DNA of 64,000 nt from CBDBON01 sp965208395. Lineage in GTDB: Bacteria > Chloroflexota > Dehalococcoidia > Lucifugimonadales > CBDBON01. The DNA lies in NCBI GenBank assembly GCA_965208395.1, contig CBDBON010000001.1, positions 1 to 64,000 of the forward strand, read 5' to 3'. Shown here piece after piece: positions 23,340 through 32,371 of this stretch. Both the position numbers and the translations under genes were made by a program. Under the pieces are notes generated by a model. It saw only the letters and a list, made by a program, of their open reading frames with translations. It was not told where the DNA came from and searched no databases. Positions within the stretch are counted from its first letter, which is position 1. Every line of letters begins with the position of its first letter.

Positions 23340-24680
23340 ATGCCGACCATCGAGGAACGCTACCATGAGATGTTCAACGGCTCCCGCGACTGGTACCAGA
23401 GGGGGAGTTCGCTCTTCGCCGGCGGAGTCACCCACCAGACGCGGTTCATCTCCCCCTTTCCCCTCTACATCGAGCACGCCGACGGACCGTACAAGTACGA
23501 CGTGGACGGCAACCAGGTGATCGACTACGTGATGGGCAACGGCAGCCTGCTCATGGGGCACAACCCCCCGGCCGTCACGGACGCCGTCACGGAGGCGGCG
23601 ACCAGAGGGACGCATCTCGGCGGCGCCACCGTCCACGAGGTGAGGTACGCCGAGGCCGTCAAACGGCTGATTCCCTCTCTCGACCAGGTTCGCTTCACCA
23701 CCGCGGGGACGGAGTCGACGCTGCTCGCCATGCGGCTGGCCCGCGGCTACACCGGCAAGAACAAGATCGTGAAGTTCTTCGAGCACTTCCACGGCTGGCA
23801 CGACTACGGCACGCCCGACAGCGGCCAGTCGATTGGCGGCGTGCCGCAGGCCGTCCTCGATACCGTCATCGTCGCGCCCGTGGACATAGGTGCAGTCGAC
23901 AGGATCCTATCCGAAGACGACGACATCGCGGGCGTCATCGTGGAGGCCAACGGCGCCCACTGGGGCACCGTTCCCTTGCAGAACCCGCAGTTCCTGCAGG
24001 ACCTGCAGGACGTGACGAGGCGTCACGGTGTCGTCTTCATCTTGGACGAGGTCGTGACCGGATTCCGGCTCTCTCCCGGCGGAGCGCAGGTGCGCTGGGA
24101 TCTCGAACCCGACATCACCACCCTGGCCAAGATCGTCGCGGGCGGCCAGCCCGGCGGCGCCATCGGCGGCAGAGGGGAGATCATGCAGGTCATGGAGATG
24201 AAGGACGACCCGGAGTGGGACGAGACCCGGCGCGTCGCCCAGGGAGGCACCTATAACGCTCAGCCCGTCACCGCCGCCGCCGGCATCGCTACACTGGAAG
24301 CGATAGCGACCGAGGGGGTCAACGCGCGCGCGGACGAGATGGCTGCGAGGCTCAAGGACGGCCTCAACACCGCCTTCATGAGGAACGAGGTCACCGGCCA
24401 CGCCCACGGCATCGCCTCCATCGTCCACGTCACCGTAGGCGCAGACTGCGAGTGCGACCGCCGCTGCAGCCTGTGCCCCATGACGCACAAGGAGATCTAC
24501 GACTCGATGACCGTCGGCATGACGCGCGCGCTCAGACGCGCCAATCTCGTCAATGGAGTCGACCTGATGGGAGGACGCGGCTACATCGTCTCCTCGGCCC
24601 ACGACGAGAAGGTGATCGATCAGACGGTCGAGGCTTTCTCACAGTCCCTGAAGGACCTGCGGGCGGAGGGCGTACTCTGA
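23340..24680 (+). CDS. Class III aminotransferase (GSA-aminomutase-like), copy 1
   Basis: 446 residues with AGGAGAG before the ATG. Fold-type I PLP enzyme: GTESTLLAMRLARGYTGK, HFHGWHD, ILDEVVTGFRLSPGGAQ and the PLP lysine in TTLAKIVAGGQPGG. It resembles glutamate-1-semialdehyde aminomutase, but no tetrapyrrole genes are near. Near residue 365 it carries an unusual cysteine cluster, DCECDRRCSLC. The adjacent paralogue is similar throughout, implying tandem duplication. Confidence 0.88.
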   Translation: MPTIEERYHEMFNGSRDWYQRGSSLFAGGVTHQTRFISPFPLYIEHADGPYKYDVDGNQVIDYVMGNGSLLMGHNPPAVTDAVTEAATRGTHLGGATVHEVRYAEAVKRLIPSLDQVRFTTAGTESTLLAMRLARGYTGKNKIVKFFEHFHGWHDYGTPDSGQSIGGVPQAVLDTVIVAPVDIGAVDRILSEDDDIAGVIVEANGAHWGTVPLQNPQFLQDLQDVTRRHGVVFILDEVVTGFRLSPGGAQVRWDLEPDITTLAKIVAGGQPGGAIGGRGEIMQVMEMKDDPEWDETRRVAQGGTYNAQPVTAAAGIATLEAIATEGVNARADEMAARLKDGLNTAFMRNEVTGHAHGIASIVHVTVGADCECDRRCSLCPMTHKEIYDSMTVGMTRALRRANLVNGVDLMGGRGYIVSSAHDEKVIDQTVEAFSQSLKDLRAEGVL

Positions 24681-24694
24681 GCCTTGCGTCTGAG

Positions 24695-24727
24695 GAGTCT
24701 CCTCTCCCTTCACGGGAGAGAGGACTC
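24695..24727. repeat. CTCTCCC-type palindrome between aminotransferases
   Basis: GAGTCTCCTCTCCC, loop TTCAC, GGGAGAGAGGACTC, with a small mismatch. Same type as the hairpin at 13869-13910, so probably a dispersed intergenic repeat. Confidence 0.5.
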
Positions 24728-24772
24728 GGGTGAGGATGACAGTGGCAAGCTGATCCGGCGGGAGGGGAAAAA

Positions 24773-26140
24773 ATGACCACCATCGAAGAACGCTACTACG
24801 AGAAGTTCTCCACGTCCCTGGAGTGGCACCGTCGCGGCCGCTCACTCTTCCCGCAGCCGATCGAGGGACCCGGCAAGATGGGCTCATCCTTTCCGATCAC
24901 CTTCGACCACGCCATGGGCCCGCGCAAGTGGGACGTGGACGACAACGAGATCATCGACTACGGGATGGGCAGCGGCAGCCTGATCATGGGCCACAGCCCG
25001 CCCGAGGTCGTCGAGGCGCTCGCAGCCCAGGCCGCGAGAGGGACTATCGTGGGCGGCTCTCCCATGAGCGGGCCCACGACCCACGAGGTCAGGTACGCCG
25101 AGGCGATCAAGCGGCTCATGCCCGCCACCGAGCGCGTCCAGTTCGCTCTCTCCGGAACCGAGGTCACCTACCTCGCGCTGAGGCTCGCCAGGGCGTACAC
25201 GGGCCGGACCAAGATCATCAAATTCAAGGACCACTTTCACGGCTGGCACGACTACGTGACCCCGGAGTCGAACCAGGCTCTCGGCGGGGTGCCCAAGGAG
25301 GCGCTCGACACAGTCATCGTCGCCCCGGCCGACATCGACGCCGTGCGCCGCATCCTCTCGCAGGAGCCCGACGTCGCCGGCATCATCCTGGAGACGCACG
25401 GCGCCCACTACGGCAGCTTCCCCCTTCCCAATCCACGTTTCCTCCAGGACCTGCGCGAGCTGACCGCCCAGCACGGGGTCGTCATGATAATGGACGAGGT
25501 GGTGACCGGCTTCCGGCTCTCTCCCGGCGGCGCGCAGGTGCGCTGGAACATCGAGCCCGATCTGACCACCATGTCGAAGGTGATGGGCGGCGGTCAGCCC
25601 GGAGCGGCCGTCGCAGGGAAGGCGGAGATCATGGACCTCCTCGCCTTCCGGGGCGACTCCGAGTGGGACTCCGTCCACCGCGTACCCCACACCGGCACCT
25701 TCAAGGCGCTTCCGACCACCGCGGCCGCCGGCATCGCGACGCTGGAAGCCATCGCCACGAAGGGGATCAACGCCAGGGCCGACGCGCAGGCGCTCCGGCT
25801 CAAAGAAGGGCTCAACGACGCCTTCGCCAGGAACGAGGTCCCCGGCCATGCGAGAGGCCTCGCCTCTCTCGTGCACGTCAACGTCGGGGTTGACTGCGAC
25901 TGCAACTGCGGCCGTGAGCTGTGCGCCATGTCCTACGACGAGATCAGCCGCACCGCCGCCTCGTTCGAGAAGACCCGGCTCTTCCGTCAGGCGATGCTCA
26001 TCAACGGCGTCGACCTGATGGGCGGGATGGGCGTTCCCACCTTCATGGTGTCGTCCGTCCACGACGACGAGGTGGTCGATCAGACGATAGACGCCTTCTC
26101 GAAGGCCCTCCAGGACCTCAGGGCCGAGGCGGCTATTTGA
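24773..26140 (+). CDS. Class III aminotransferase (GSA-aminomutase-like), copy 2
   Basis: 455 residues. Same domain order as copy 1: GTEVTYLALRLARAYTGR, HFHGWHDY, MDEVVTGFRLSPGGAQ and PLP lysine in TTMSKVMGGGQPG. It also has a cysteine cluster at the equivalent place, DCDCNCGRELC, with different spacing. The two genes are separated by 92 bases and read the same way. Substrate unknown; paired paralogues could form a heteromer or serve related amino acids. Confidence 0.88.
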   Translation: MTTIEERYYEKFSTSLEWHRRGRSLFPQPIEGPGKMGSSFPITFDHAMGPRKWDVDDNEIIDYGMGSGSLIMGHSPPEVVEALAAQAARGTIVGGSPMSGPTTHEVRYAEAIKRLMPATERVQFALSGTEVTYLALRLARAYTGRTKIIKFKDHFHGWHDYVTPESNQALGGVPKEALDTVIVAPADIDAVRRILSQEPDVAGIILETHGAHYGSFPLPNPRFLQDLRELTAQHGVVMIMDEVVTGFRLSPGGAQVRWNIEPDLTTMSKVMGGGQPGAAVAGKAEIMDLLAFRGDSEWDSVHRVPHTGTFKALPTTAAAGIATLEAIATKGINARADAQALRLKEGLNDAFARNEVPGHARGLASLVHVNVGVDCDCNCGRELCAMSYDEISRTAASFEKTRLFRQAMLINGVDLMGGMGVPTFMVSSVHDDEVVDQTIDAFSKALQDLRAEAAI

Positions 26141-26162
26141 TACGGCGGCAGACCTAGCCGTC

Positions 26163-26182
26163 ATTCCGGCGTAGGCCGGAAT
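26163..26182. repeat. ATTCCGGC palindrome
   Basis: ATTCCGGC-GTAG-GCCGGAAT, a perfect 8-bp stem followed by CCAG, of the common bacterial intergenic CATTCC(G)GC...GGAATCCAG repeat type. Confidence 0.5.
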
Positions 26183-26215
26183 CCAGTCCCAGCCCAAACG
26201 ACTACGGAGAACTCG

Positions 26216-26893
26216 ATGAAGCTTCTAGTCCTGTCCGGCGGCCGTCACCCGTACCACGAGAGCACGTCCGTCCTCTCCGAGTTTCTGGCCGCCGCCGGCC
26301 ACGACGTGACCACCACCGAGGACGCCAGTCTCATCACCTCTCCCGGCCTCGCCAACTACGCCGTCGTCGTCTTCAACACCCGCCGCGCCGACGAGATGAC
26401 CCTGACCAGAGAGGAGCAGCATCGGCTGACCCTCTTCGTGGGAAAGGGGGGAGGGCTGGTCGTGCTCCACATTGCGGGAACGCGCCCGGAGGAGTGGCCC
26501 CAGTGGCACGATGTCACCGGCGGCGGCTGGGTGCCCGGCCAGAGCCACCATCCTCCCTACGGCCAGTTCGAAGTCAGCGTCTCAGACCCCGATCACCCCT
26601 GCACGGCCGGAGTCTCCGATTTCGTCACCAACGACGAGCTGTACATGGACCTCGTCCAGAAGCCGGATATCCACGTCTTCCTGAACGCCGAGTACGACGG
26701 GAAGACGTATCCGCTCGGCTGGACGCGCGACTACTGCGACGGGAGGATCGTTCACATCGCACTGGGCCACGACGGGCTAAGCTTCCGCACGCCCGAGTTC
26801 CAGCGGCTGGTCCTGAACGGAGTCGACTGGTCGGCCGCCGAGCACGAGAAGTTCCACGATCCGACCGTCTCGCTGCCGCCAGAGGAGAGGTAG
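26216..26893 (+). CDS. ThuA-domain protein
   Basis: 225 residues with the trehalose-utilisation (ThuA) fold, related to class I glutamine amidotransferases but without their catalytic cysteine. It starts LLVLSGGRHPYHES, with FVGKGGGLVVLHIAGTRP and GRIVHIALGHD. ThuA proteins act in sugar or keto-sugar metabolism. It directly follows the aminotransferase pair. Confidence 0.8.
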   Translation: MKLLVLSGGRHPYHESTSVLSEFLAAAGHDVTTTEDASLITSPGLANYAVVVFNTRRADEMTLTREEQHRLTLFVGKGGGLVVLHIAGTRPEEWPQWHDVTGGGWVPGQSHHPPYGQFEVSVSDPDHPCTAGVSDFVTNDELYMDLVQKPDIHVFLNAEYDGKTYPLGWTRDYCDGRIVHIALGHDGLSFRTPEFQRLVLNGVDWSAAEHEKFHDPTVSLPPEER

Positions 26894-26919
26894 CCGCCGT
26901 CCTTTCTTCCCCTGCAGGC

Positions 26920-27552
26920 CTACGGGCTAAGCCTGAAAGGCGGGTACCTGTCGGTAGTAAGCAGGAAGGCGTAAGCGACCACTCTGAGGCTCCAGCGAAG
27001 CGTCCCTTCCACGAACGTGAATATCGCCCTCGGGTAGTGTCCGACGATCAGGATCGCCAGCCAGGCGATGATGGTGGCCGCCAGTACCGCGATCCAGAGC
27101 ACCGCCAGGACTATGTAGTGAGGAATCGCCAGCAGCCACTTGACGATTGGCAGCCACCTGTTCAGCTCGCTCTCCACGTCCGGGTACTCGATGTCGAGAC
27201 TGACCGCCTGCTTCTCGTCGGTTGACGGGTACTCGTCGCGGAGCAGCATCACGTACGCGGACACCCTGGTGGTGAAGCGGTTGAGCTCCAAGTTCCAGTC
27301 GAACCACCAGCGAGGGTACTTCTTTCGGAACAGGATCATCAGCAGTATGGGAAGCCACAAGGCCCCGCCGCCCGTGAGAGGGACCAGCCACTCGTCTACG
27401 GCAGGGTCGTTCGTGGTGAAGGCCCCGCCTATGAGGGCGGCGATTACAAGGATAGGGAGTGCCAGGACGATCCTCACCAGCGCCGAGAGCCTGTCTCTGG
27501 CCTCTGGGTAATCGATCGAAAGTTGGACGGGATAGGAACTCGTGTTGTCCAT
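26920..27552 (-). CDS. DUF4389 membrane protein, two-repeat form
   Basis: 210 residues, CCAGGAGGAG before the ATG. Two copies of the DUF4389 unit, each starting with a strand such as VQLSIDYPEARDR or VSLDIEYPDVES, followed by membrane helices; it ends DRYPPFRL. About four membrane segments. Function unknown. A single-repeat relative lies at 32679-32993, so the family is duplicated in this genome. Confidence 0.75.
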   Translation of the reverse strand: MDNTSSYPVQLSIDYPEARDRLSALVRIVLALPILVIAALIGGAFTTNDPAVDEWLVPLTGGGALWLPILLMILFRKKYPRWWFDWNLELNRFTTRVSAYVMLLRDEYPSTDEKQAVSLDIEYPDVESELNRWLPIVKWLLAIPHYIVLAVLWIAVLAATIIAWLAILIVGHYPRAIFTFVEGTLRWSLRVVAYAFLLTTDRYPPFRLSP

Positions 27553-27598
27553 GTCTCCTCCTGGAATAGTACCTGGTAAGACAGCCGGACACGTCTGT

Positions 27599-27657
27599 GG
27601 TGAGCTTGTCGAACCATGAACGGAGCCTCAGCCCTTCGACAGGCTCAGGGCGAACGG
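27599..27657. repeat. TTCGAC dispersed repeat, copy a
   Basis: GTGAGCTTGTCGAACCATGA next to CCCTTCGACAGGCTCAGGGC and GAACGG: two related half-units in opposite orientation. Diverged relatives occur at 40432-40493, 53116-53142 and 55692-55764, always intergenic. Confidence 0.65.
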
Positions 27658-27675
27658 ATCTCTTCTCGACACCCT

Positions 27676-28116
27676 CTACGTCACGCCGACCGGGTCGCCG
27701 ACGCCGATAGGGCCCGTCTCCACCACGAAGGCCAGCTTCCCCCGCCTGCCCTGAAGCTCATCCTTCAGGCCGGGCCGGATCTCGTCCATCCGCGAGCAGG
27801 GCGCGCAGGGCCCCGTCACCTCGACCACCGCCTCTCCGCCCAGTGACACGCGATGCCCGGCCTCCAGCGTCGTGAAGTCCAGTCCTGAGACGGTGATGTT
27901 CTCCCGGATCTCGCCCGGCTTCAGATCGAGTGTTTCCAGGGTCTCTCTGTCCATCAGGAGCACCTGTCTCGCCTTGCGCGTCCCTCCCGGGGCGGCGCGA
28001 CGGTCGCCGTCTATCCCCGTCTCGATGACGCTGGCCGTGCTCACCGACCGCATCGGGGCGCGGGTGGCCGTGGATAGGTGGATGGCGACGATCTCTCCGA
28101 CGGCTGCGGAAGTCAT
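27676..28116 (-). CDS. MOSC-domain protein
   Basis: 146 residues with AAAGGAGGATC before the ATG. MOSC (molybdenum cofactor sulfurase C-terminal-like) pattern: GIDGDR, ARQVLLMDRETL, GEIRENITVSGLD and the conserved cysteine region GPCAPC. It may carry or transfer sulfur to a molybdenum cofactor. Compatible with the two molybdenum enzymes in the window (33060-33677 and 62476-64000). Confidence 0.85.
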   Translation of the reverse strand: MTSAAVGEIVAIHLSTATRAPMRSVSTASVIETGIDGDRRAAPGGTRKARQVLLMDRETLETLDLKPGEIRENITVSGLDFTTLEAGHRVSLGGEAVVEVTGPCAPCSRMDEIRPGLKDELQGRRGKLAFVVETGPIGVGDPVGVT

Positions 28117-28245
28117 GAGTAGATCCTCCTTTGAAGAGTTGGCCCCAAGCTACACCCTTTGGCCCCGGAAAGGCAAGCGTCCCAGACAGGTGTACAATCC
28201 GCCCCACGAGCCGTACGATACGACAACTCCTCGGAGGTGGTGGCC

Positions 28246-29193
28246 ATGGTCGACCTGGGAAGCGGCAGCTTCATCTACAGCGTAGTCGAGCAGTGGGAGA
28301 GCCTCCCTGAGGGCTACTGGTGGCGTGACGCCGCCGCCGTGGCGGTCGACTCGAAAGACCGTGTCTTCGTCTTCAACCGCGGCGACCACCCGATGATCCT
28401 GTTCGGTAAGGACGGCGCCTTCCTCGGATCGTGGGGCGAGGGCCTGTTCACGAACGCCCACGCCGTCACCCTCGGCCCGGACGACACCATCTACTGCGTC
28501 GACGATGGAGACCACACAGTCCGCCAGTGTACGCTCGACGGCAGGGTGCTGATGACGATCGGTATCCCCGGACAGCATGCCGAGCCCTACAGTGGCGACC
28601 CGTTCAACCGGTGCACCGACGTCGCCGTCGATCCCAATACCGGCGACCTATACGTCTCCGACGGATACGCCAACGCGCGTGTCCACAAGTACTCGCCGGA
28701 CGGCCGACTGCTCTTCTCGTGGGGCGGCCCGGGTACCGATCCCGGCCAGTTCAACATCCCGCACAATATAGCGACGGACAGGGATGGCTACGTCTACGTG
28801 GCCGACAGGGAGAGTCACCGCGTCCAGATATTCGACAGCAGTGGGCGGTTCGAGACGCAGTGGAACAACCTGCACCGCCCCTGCGCCATCTTCATCTCAG
28901 ACGATCAGCTCGTCTATATCGGAGAGCTCGGCTGGGGGCTGAACGTCAACCGGGCCCACCCGAACCTCGGCCCGCGCATCACCGTGATGAACACCAGTGG
29001 CGAGCGGCTCGGCCGCATCGGCCACCTGGGCTGCGGGCTGGGCCCGGGACAGTTCGTAGCTCCCCACGGGATCGGCATAGACTCCGACGGGAGCATCTAC
29101 GTCGGCGAGGTCGCCTGGACCAACCTCAACAACCTCGAGGGCAGGGACCCGGGCCGCGTGCGGAGCCTCCAGAAGCTCGTCCGGGCTGTCTAG
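28246..29193 (+). CDS. NHL-repeat beta-propeller protein
   Basis: 315 residues from ATG 28246, chosen for CGGAGGTGG just upstream. A six-bladed NHL propeller: repeated units such as AVAVDSKDRVFVFNRGDH, VAVDPNTGDLYVSDGYAN and IATDRDGYVYVADRESHRVQ. Relatives include peptidylglycine amidating lyases and many uncharacterised proteins. No signal peptide. Its stop overlaps the dnaK stop convergently. Confidence 0.82.
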   Translation: MVDLGSGSFIYSVVEQWESLPEGYWWRDAAAVAVDSKDRVFVFNRGDHPMILFGKDGAFLGSWGEGLFTNAHAVTLGPDDTIYCVDDGDHTVRQCTLDGRVLMTIGIPGQHAEPYSGDPFNRCTDVAVDPNTGDLYVSDGYANARVHKYSPDGRLLFSWGGPGTDPGQFNIPHNIATDRDGYVYVADRESHRVQIFDSSGRFETQWNNLHRPCAIFISDDQLVYIGELGWGLNVNRAHPNLGPRITVMNTSGERLGRIGHLGCGLGPGQFVAPHGIGIDSDGSIYVGEVAWTNLNNLEGRDPGRVRSLQKLVRAV

Positions 29194-31091
29194 ACCTCCC
29201 TGAACTCGCCCTCGACGGTGTCTTCGGGAGGGGTTGCGTCGTCTGGGCCGGGGGGCTGGTCGGCCCCTCCGGGGGCGCCGGCGGCCTCCTGGCTGTAGAC
29301 CGCCTCGCCTACCCGCTGCAGAGCGGCCTGGAGCTCCTCCGACTGCGTCTTGACCTTCGCCGTGTCCCTGGCGGCTACGGCCTCTCTGAGCGAGGCGACC
29401 TTCCCCTCGATCTCCGTCTTCAACTCCTCCGGGATCTTGTCGGCGTTGTCGCTCAGCATCTTCTCGGCGGTGTGCGCCAGGTTGTCGCCCGTGTTGAGGA
29501 TCTCTATCTCCTCGCGCTTCCTGCGGTCCTCCTCCGCGTGCTCCTCCGCCTCCGCGACCATCCTGTCGATCTCGTCCTGAGCGAGGCCCGAGCTGGCCGT
29601 GATGGTGATCCGCTGCTCCTTGCCCGTTCCCTTGTCCTTCGCGGAGACGTTCAGGATGCCGTTCGCATCGATGTCGAAGGTCACCTCGACCTGCGGAACT
29701 CCCCTGGGCGCCGGGAGGATACCCTCGAGGTTGAATCTGCCTATCGACTTGTTCTCGGGGGCCATCGTCCGCTCGCCCTGTAGGACGTGGACCTCGACGC
29801 TCGTCTGGTTGTTTGCGGCGGTCGTGAAGGTCTCGCTCTTGGCGGTTGGTATTGTGGTGTTGCGGGGTATCAGCGGCGTGGCGACTCCGCCCAGCGTCTC
29901 TATGCCCAGCGTCAGGGGGGTCACGTCGAGGAGCAGGATATCCTGGACGTCGCCCTGGAGCACGCCGGCCTGGATGGCGGCCCCGACGGCGACCACCTCG
30001 TCCGGGTTGACGCCCTGGTGCGGCTCCCTCCCGAAGAGGTCCACCACCGCGCTCTGGACGGCGGGCATCCGCGTCATTCCACCGACCAGGATCACCTCCT
30101 TGACGTCCCCTGCCGCGATGCCGGCATCGGCGAGGGCCTTCCGGCACGGCTCGATCGTCTTGCGTACGAGATCTTCGACCAGCTGCTCCAGCTTCGCGCG
30201 GCTCAGGGTGGTGACCAGGTGCTTGGGGCCGGAGGCGTCGGCGGTTATGAAGGGGAGGTTAATCTCCGTCTGCATCAGCTCTGAGAGCTCGATCTTCGCC
30301 CGCTCCGCCGACTCTCTGAGACGCTGCAGCGCCATACGGTCCTGCTTCAGGTCGATGCCCTGCTCCCGCCGGAACTCTTCGCATATCCAGTCGATGATCC
30401 GCTGATCGAAGTCGTCTCCGCCGAGATGGGTGTCTCCGTTGGTCGCCTTCACCTCGAACACGCCGTCCCCCATCTGGAGGATGGTGATGTCGAAGGTTCC
30501 CCCGCCCAGATCGAAGACGGCGATGGTCTGCTCCAGGCTGTTGTCGATCCCGTAGGCGAGGGATGCGGCGGTGGGCTCGTTGATTATGCGAAGGACCTCG
30601 AGGCCCGCGACTCGTCCGGCGTCCTTCGTGGCGTTCCTCTGGCTGTCGTCGAAGTAGGCCGGCACGGTGATGACCGCCTGAGTCACGGTGTCTCCCAGCT
30701 TCGCCTCGGCGTCACGCTTCAGCTTCTGCAGCACCATCGCCGACACCTCGGGCGGCGCGTAGCTCTTGTCTGCCATGGCGACGTGGGCGTCGCCGTTCGT
30801 GTGCGCGGACACCTCGTACGGAAGGAGCTCGACGTCGCGTTGGACCGTATCGTCCGCGTAGCGCCGTCCCATCAGGCGTTTGACCGAATAGACGGTGTTC
30901 TCCGGGTTCGTCACCGCCTGGCGCTTGGCCGTCATGCCCACGTAGCGCTCCCCGCTGCGCGGATTGACCGCCACCACGGACGGCGTCGTGCGGCCACCCT
31001 CCGCGTTCTCGAGGACCCGAGGCTCCCCGGCCTCCACGACGGCCATGCACGAGTTGGTCGTCCCCAGGTCTATCCCTAGAATCTTGGGCAT
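29190..31091 (-). CDS. dnaK: Chaperone Hsp70
   Basis: 633 residues, full length. ATPase domain GIDLGTTNSCMAVVE, AVITVPAYFDD, INEPTAASLAYGID, DLGGGTFDI; substrate domain LLLDVTPLTLGIETLGG; C-terminal helical lid ending in a Gly/Pro-rich tail and EFREV. Folds nascent and heat-damaged proteins with GrpE and a J protein; no dnaJ is adjacent. Last gene of hspR-grpE-dnaK. Confidence 0.97.
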   Translation of the reverse strand: MPKILGIDLGTTNSCMAVVEAGEPRVLENAEGGRTTPSVVAVNPRSGERYVGMTAKRQAVTNPENTVYSVKRLMGRRYADDTVQRDVELLPYEVSAHTNGDAHVAMADKSYAPPEVSAMVLQKLKRDAEAKLGDTVTQAVITVPAYFDDSQRNATKDAGRVAGLEVLRIINEPTAASLAYGIDNSLEQTIAVFDLGGGTFDITILQMGDGVFEVKATNGDTHLGGDDFDQRIIDWICEEFRREQGIDLKQDRMALQRLRESAERAKIELSELMQTEINLPFITADASGPKHLVTTLSRAKLEQLVEDLVRKTIEPCRKALADAGIAAGDVKEVILVGGMTRMPAVQSAVVDLFGREPHQGVNPDEVVAVGAAIQAGVLQGDVQDILLLDVTPLTLGIETLGGVATPLIPRNTTIPTAKSETFTTAANNQTSVEVHVLQGERTMAPENKSIGRFNLEGILPAPRGVPQVEVTFDIDANGILNVSAKDKGTGKEQRITITASSGLAQDEIDRMVAEAEEHAEEDRRKREEIEILNTGDNLAHTAEKMLSDNADKIPEELKTEIEGKVASLREAVAARDTAKVKTQSEELQAALQRVGEAVYSQEAAGAPGGADQPPGPDDATPPEDTVEGEFREV

Positions 31092-31094
31092 CCC

Positions 31095-31673
31095 TTACCC
31101 CTCCTGTTTGCTGTCTGTTTCCGGCTCCCGTTCGGGCGCCTTCGCGACGGCGACCTGCGCCGGGCGGAGCACCCTGTCGCGGAGCCTGTAGCCCTCTCGT
31201 ATGACTCTTACCACCGTTCCTTCGGCGCTGTTCGGCGTCTCCTCGTAGAGCACGGCCTCGTGCTCCCATGGCTCGAAGGGTCGGCCCTGAGCCTCTATCG
31301 CCGTCACGCCCTCCGAGTCCAACAGGTTCGACAGGTTGCGTTGCACCAGCCTCAGCCCGTCGAGCCATCCGGGAGCGACGGCGCTCTCCGGCACGTGGGC
31401 GAGCGCCCTCTCCATGTCGTCCACCACCGAGAGCACCTTGAGCAGCAGGCCGGTGCTCGCCGAGCGCCTTGCCTCCACCACCTCCTGAGCGGCCCTTCGC
31501 TTGTAGTTCGCCAGGTCGGCCTGGCTCCTCTGGGCCATGGTGCGGAACTGGTCCTTCTCTCTGAGCGCCTCCGCGAGCTGCTCCTCGATCTGGACAGGAT
31601 CGGCGGGATCGGAGGTGTCGAGCCGCTCGTCCGCGGCTTTTGCCTCTTCAGTGCTATCTTCTTCGGGGATCAA
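31095..31673 (-). CDS. grpE: Nucleotide exchange factor GrpE
   Basis: 192 residues: acidic N-terminus, long coiled coil (about residues 28-75), then the GrpE head with LKVLSVVDDMERAL and the C-terminal EGYRLRDRVLRPAQVAV. It releases ADP from DnaK. Three bases separate it from dnaK and 21 from hspR. Confidence 0.95.
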   Translation of the reverse strand: MIPEEDSTEEAKAADERLDTSDPADPVQIEEQLAEALREKDQFRTMAQRSQADLANYKRRAAQEVVEARRSASTGLLLKVLSVVDDMERALAHVPESAVAPGWLDGLRLVQRNLSNLLDSEGVTAIEAQGRPFEPWEHEAVLYEETPNSAEGTVVRVIREGYRLRDRVLRPAQVAVAKAPEREPETDSKQEG

Positions 31674-31694
31674 TCGGCGCCTCCGTCGCTCTAT

Positions 31695-32033
31695 TCACCG
31701 GACGCTGCCTCTCAGCGTCGTCAACATCTGCTCTATGCCGTCCTCCACGAGCTCTCTCATCGCCTCACCCTGCGCGGCGGGAAGCCGCTCCCGCACCTCC
31801 ATGAGCTGGTTGAACAGCCTCATCGCCATGCGTACGCCGGCGAGATTGAGGCCCAGATCTCCCACCAGGTGCTTGATCAGCTCCAGCCGGGCGATGTCGC
31901 GCTCAGAGTAGAGGCGGAGCATTCCGACAGTCCGGGACGGCCTCACCAGGCCCAGACGCTCGTACTTGCGAAGCGTCTGGGGATGCATCGCCAGTATGCG
32001 GGCCGCCACGCTGATGATGTAGACGCCCTGCAT
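31695..32033 (-). CDS. hspR: MerR-family heat-shock repressor HspR
   Basis: 112 residues from ATG 32033, which gives the usual HspR start (VYIISVAARI). HTH motif HPQTLRKYERLGLVRPSR and LYSERDI, followed by a dimerisation helix. HspR represses the dnaK operon, often with DnaK as co-repressor. The open frame continues upstream to 32243, but that ATG lies inside the promoter. An in-frame non-ATG start between 32033 and 32205 cannot be excluded, since AGGAG abuts the chosen ATG. Confidence 0.88.
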   Translation of the reverse strand: MQGVYIISVAARILAMHPQTLRKYERLGLVRPSRTVGMLRLYSERDIARLELIKHLVGDLGLNLAGVRMAMRLFNQLMEVRERLPAAQGEAMRELVEDGIEQMLTTLRGSVR

Positions 32034-32214
32034 CTCCTGGCGTCCCGGCCCGCCGGCCAGCCGCCGGGCGAGCCTCTGCTCCGCTCCCAGCGCCGACAGG
32101 TCCAGGTCGATGGGCCGGCGAGAGGAGGCGCGCCCGCGCCGCCCGGGCCCCGAGGCTCCAGGCTTCAACGGGAGAGAGCTCGCTCTGTGTGGATAATGAA
32201 CATCTTCACAAACC

Positions 32215-32243
32215 ATATTAGAGGTTGATATATCCTGTGTCAA
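32215..32243 (-). promoter_or_regulatory. Promoter of hspR-grpE-dnaK operon
   Basis: Minus strand TTGACA (32238-32243), 17-base spacer, TAATAT (32215-32220): near-consensus. It overlaps a divergent promoter and an inverted repeat. Confidence 0.8.
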
Positions 32244-32246
32244 CCT
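32222..32246. promoter_or_regulatory. Candidate HspR operator
   Basis: Perfect inverted repeat AGGTTGA-N11-TCAACCT covering the -35 boxes of both divergent promoters. It is shaped like the HspR inverted repeat (HAIR) but is not the actinobacterial sequence, so binding by this HspR is inference. Confidence 0.55.
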
Positions 32247-32253
32247 TTATAAT
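32225..32253 (+). promoter_or_regulatory. Divergent promoter of zinc-ribbon gene
   Basis: TTGATA (32225-32230), 17-base spacer, TATAAT (32248-32253) reading right, interleaved with the heat-shock promoter. Confidence 0.75.
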
Positions 32254-32371
32254 TGGCCCATGTCATAGAATATGATTCTCGATCTCCGGCGCGGTCTTGC
32301 AAGAAAACCGCCCGCCCTCGTCCAGCGTATCAGGTAGTGCGGAGGGGAAGAAGTCTAGTGGAGGTGAAGCG

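Noticed and set aside
24884..26197. 437-residue minus-strand frame
   Set aside because: Shadow of the second class III aminotransferase.
32034..32243. N-terminal extension of HspR to an ATG at 32243
   Set aside because: That ATG overlaps the -35 of the operon promoter, so it lies upstream of the transcript start.
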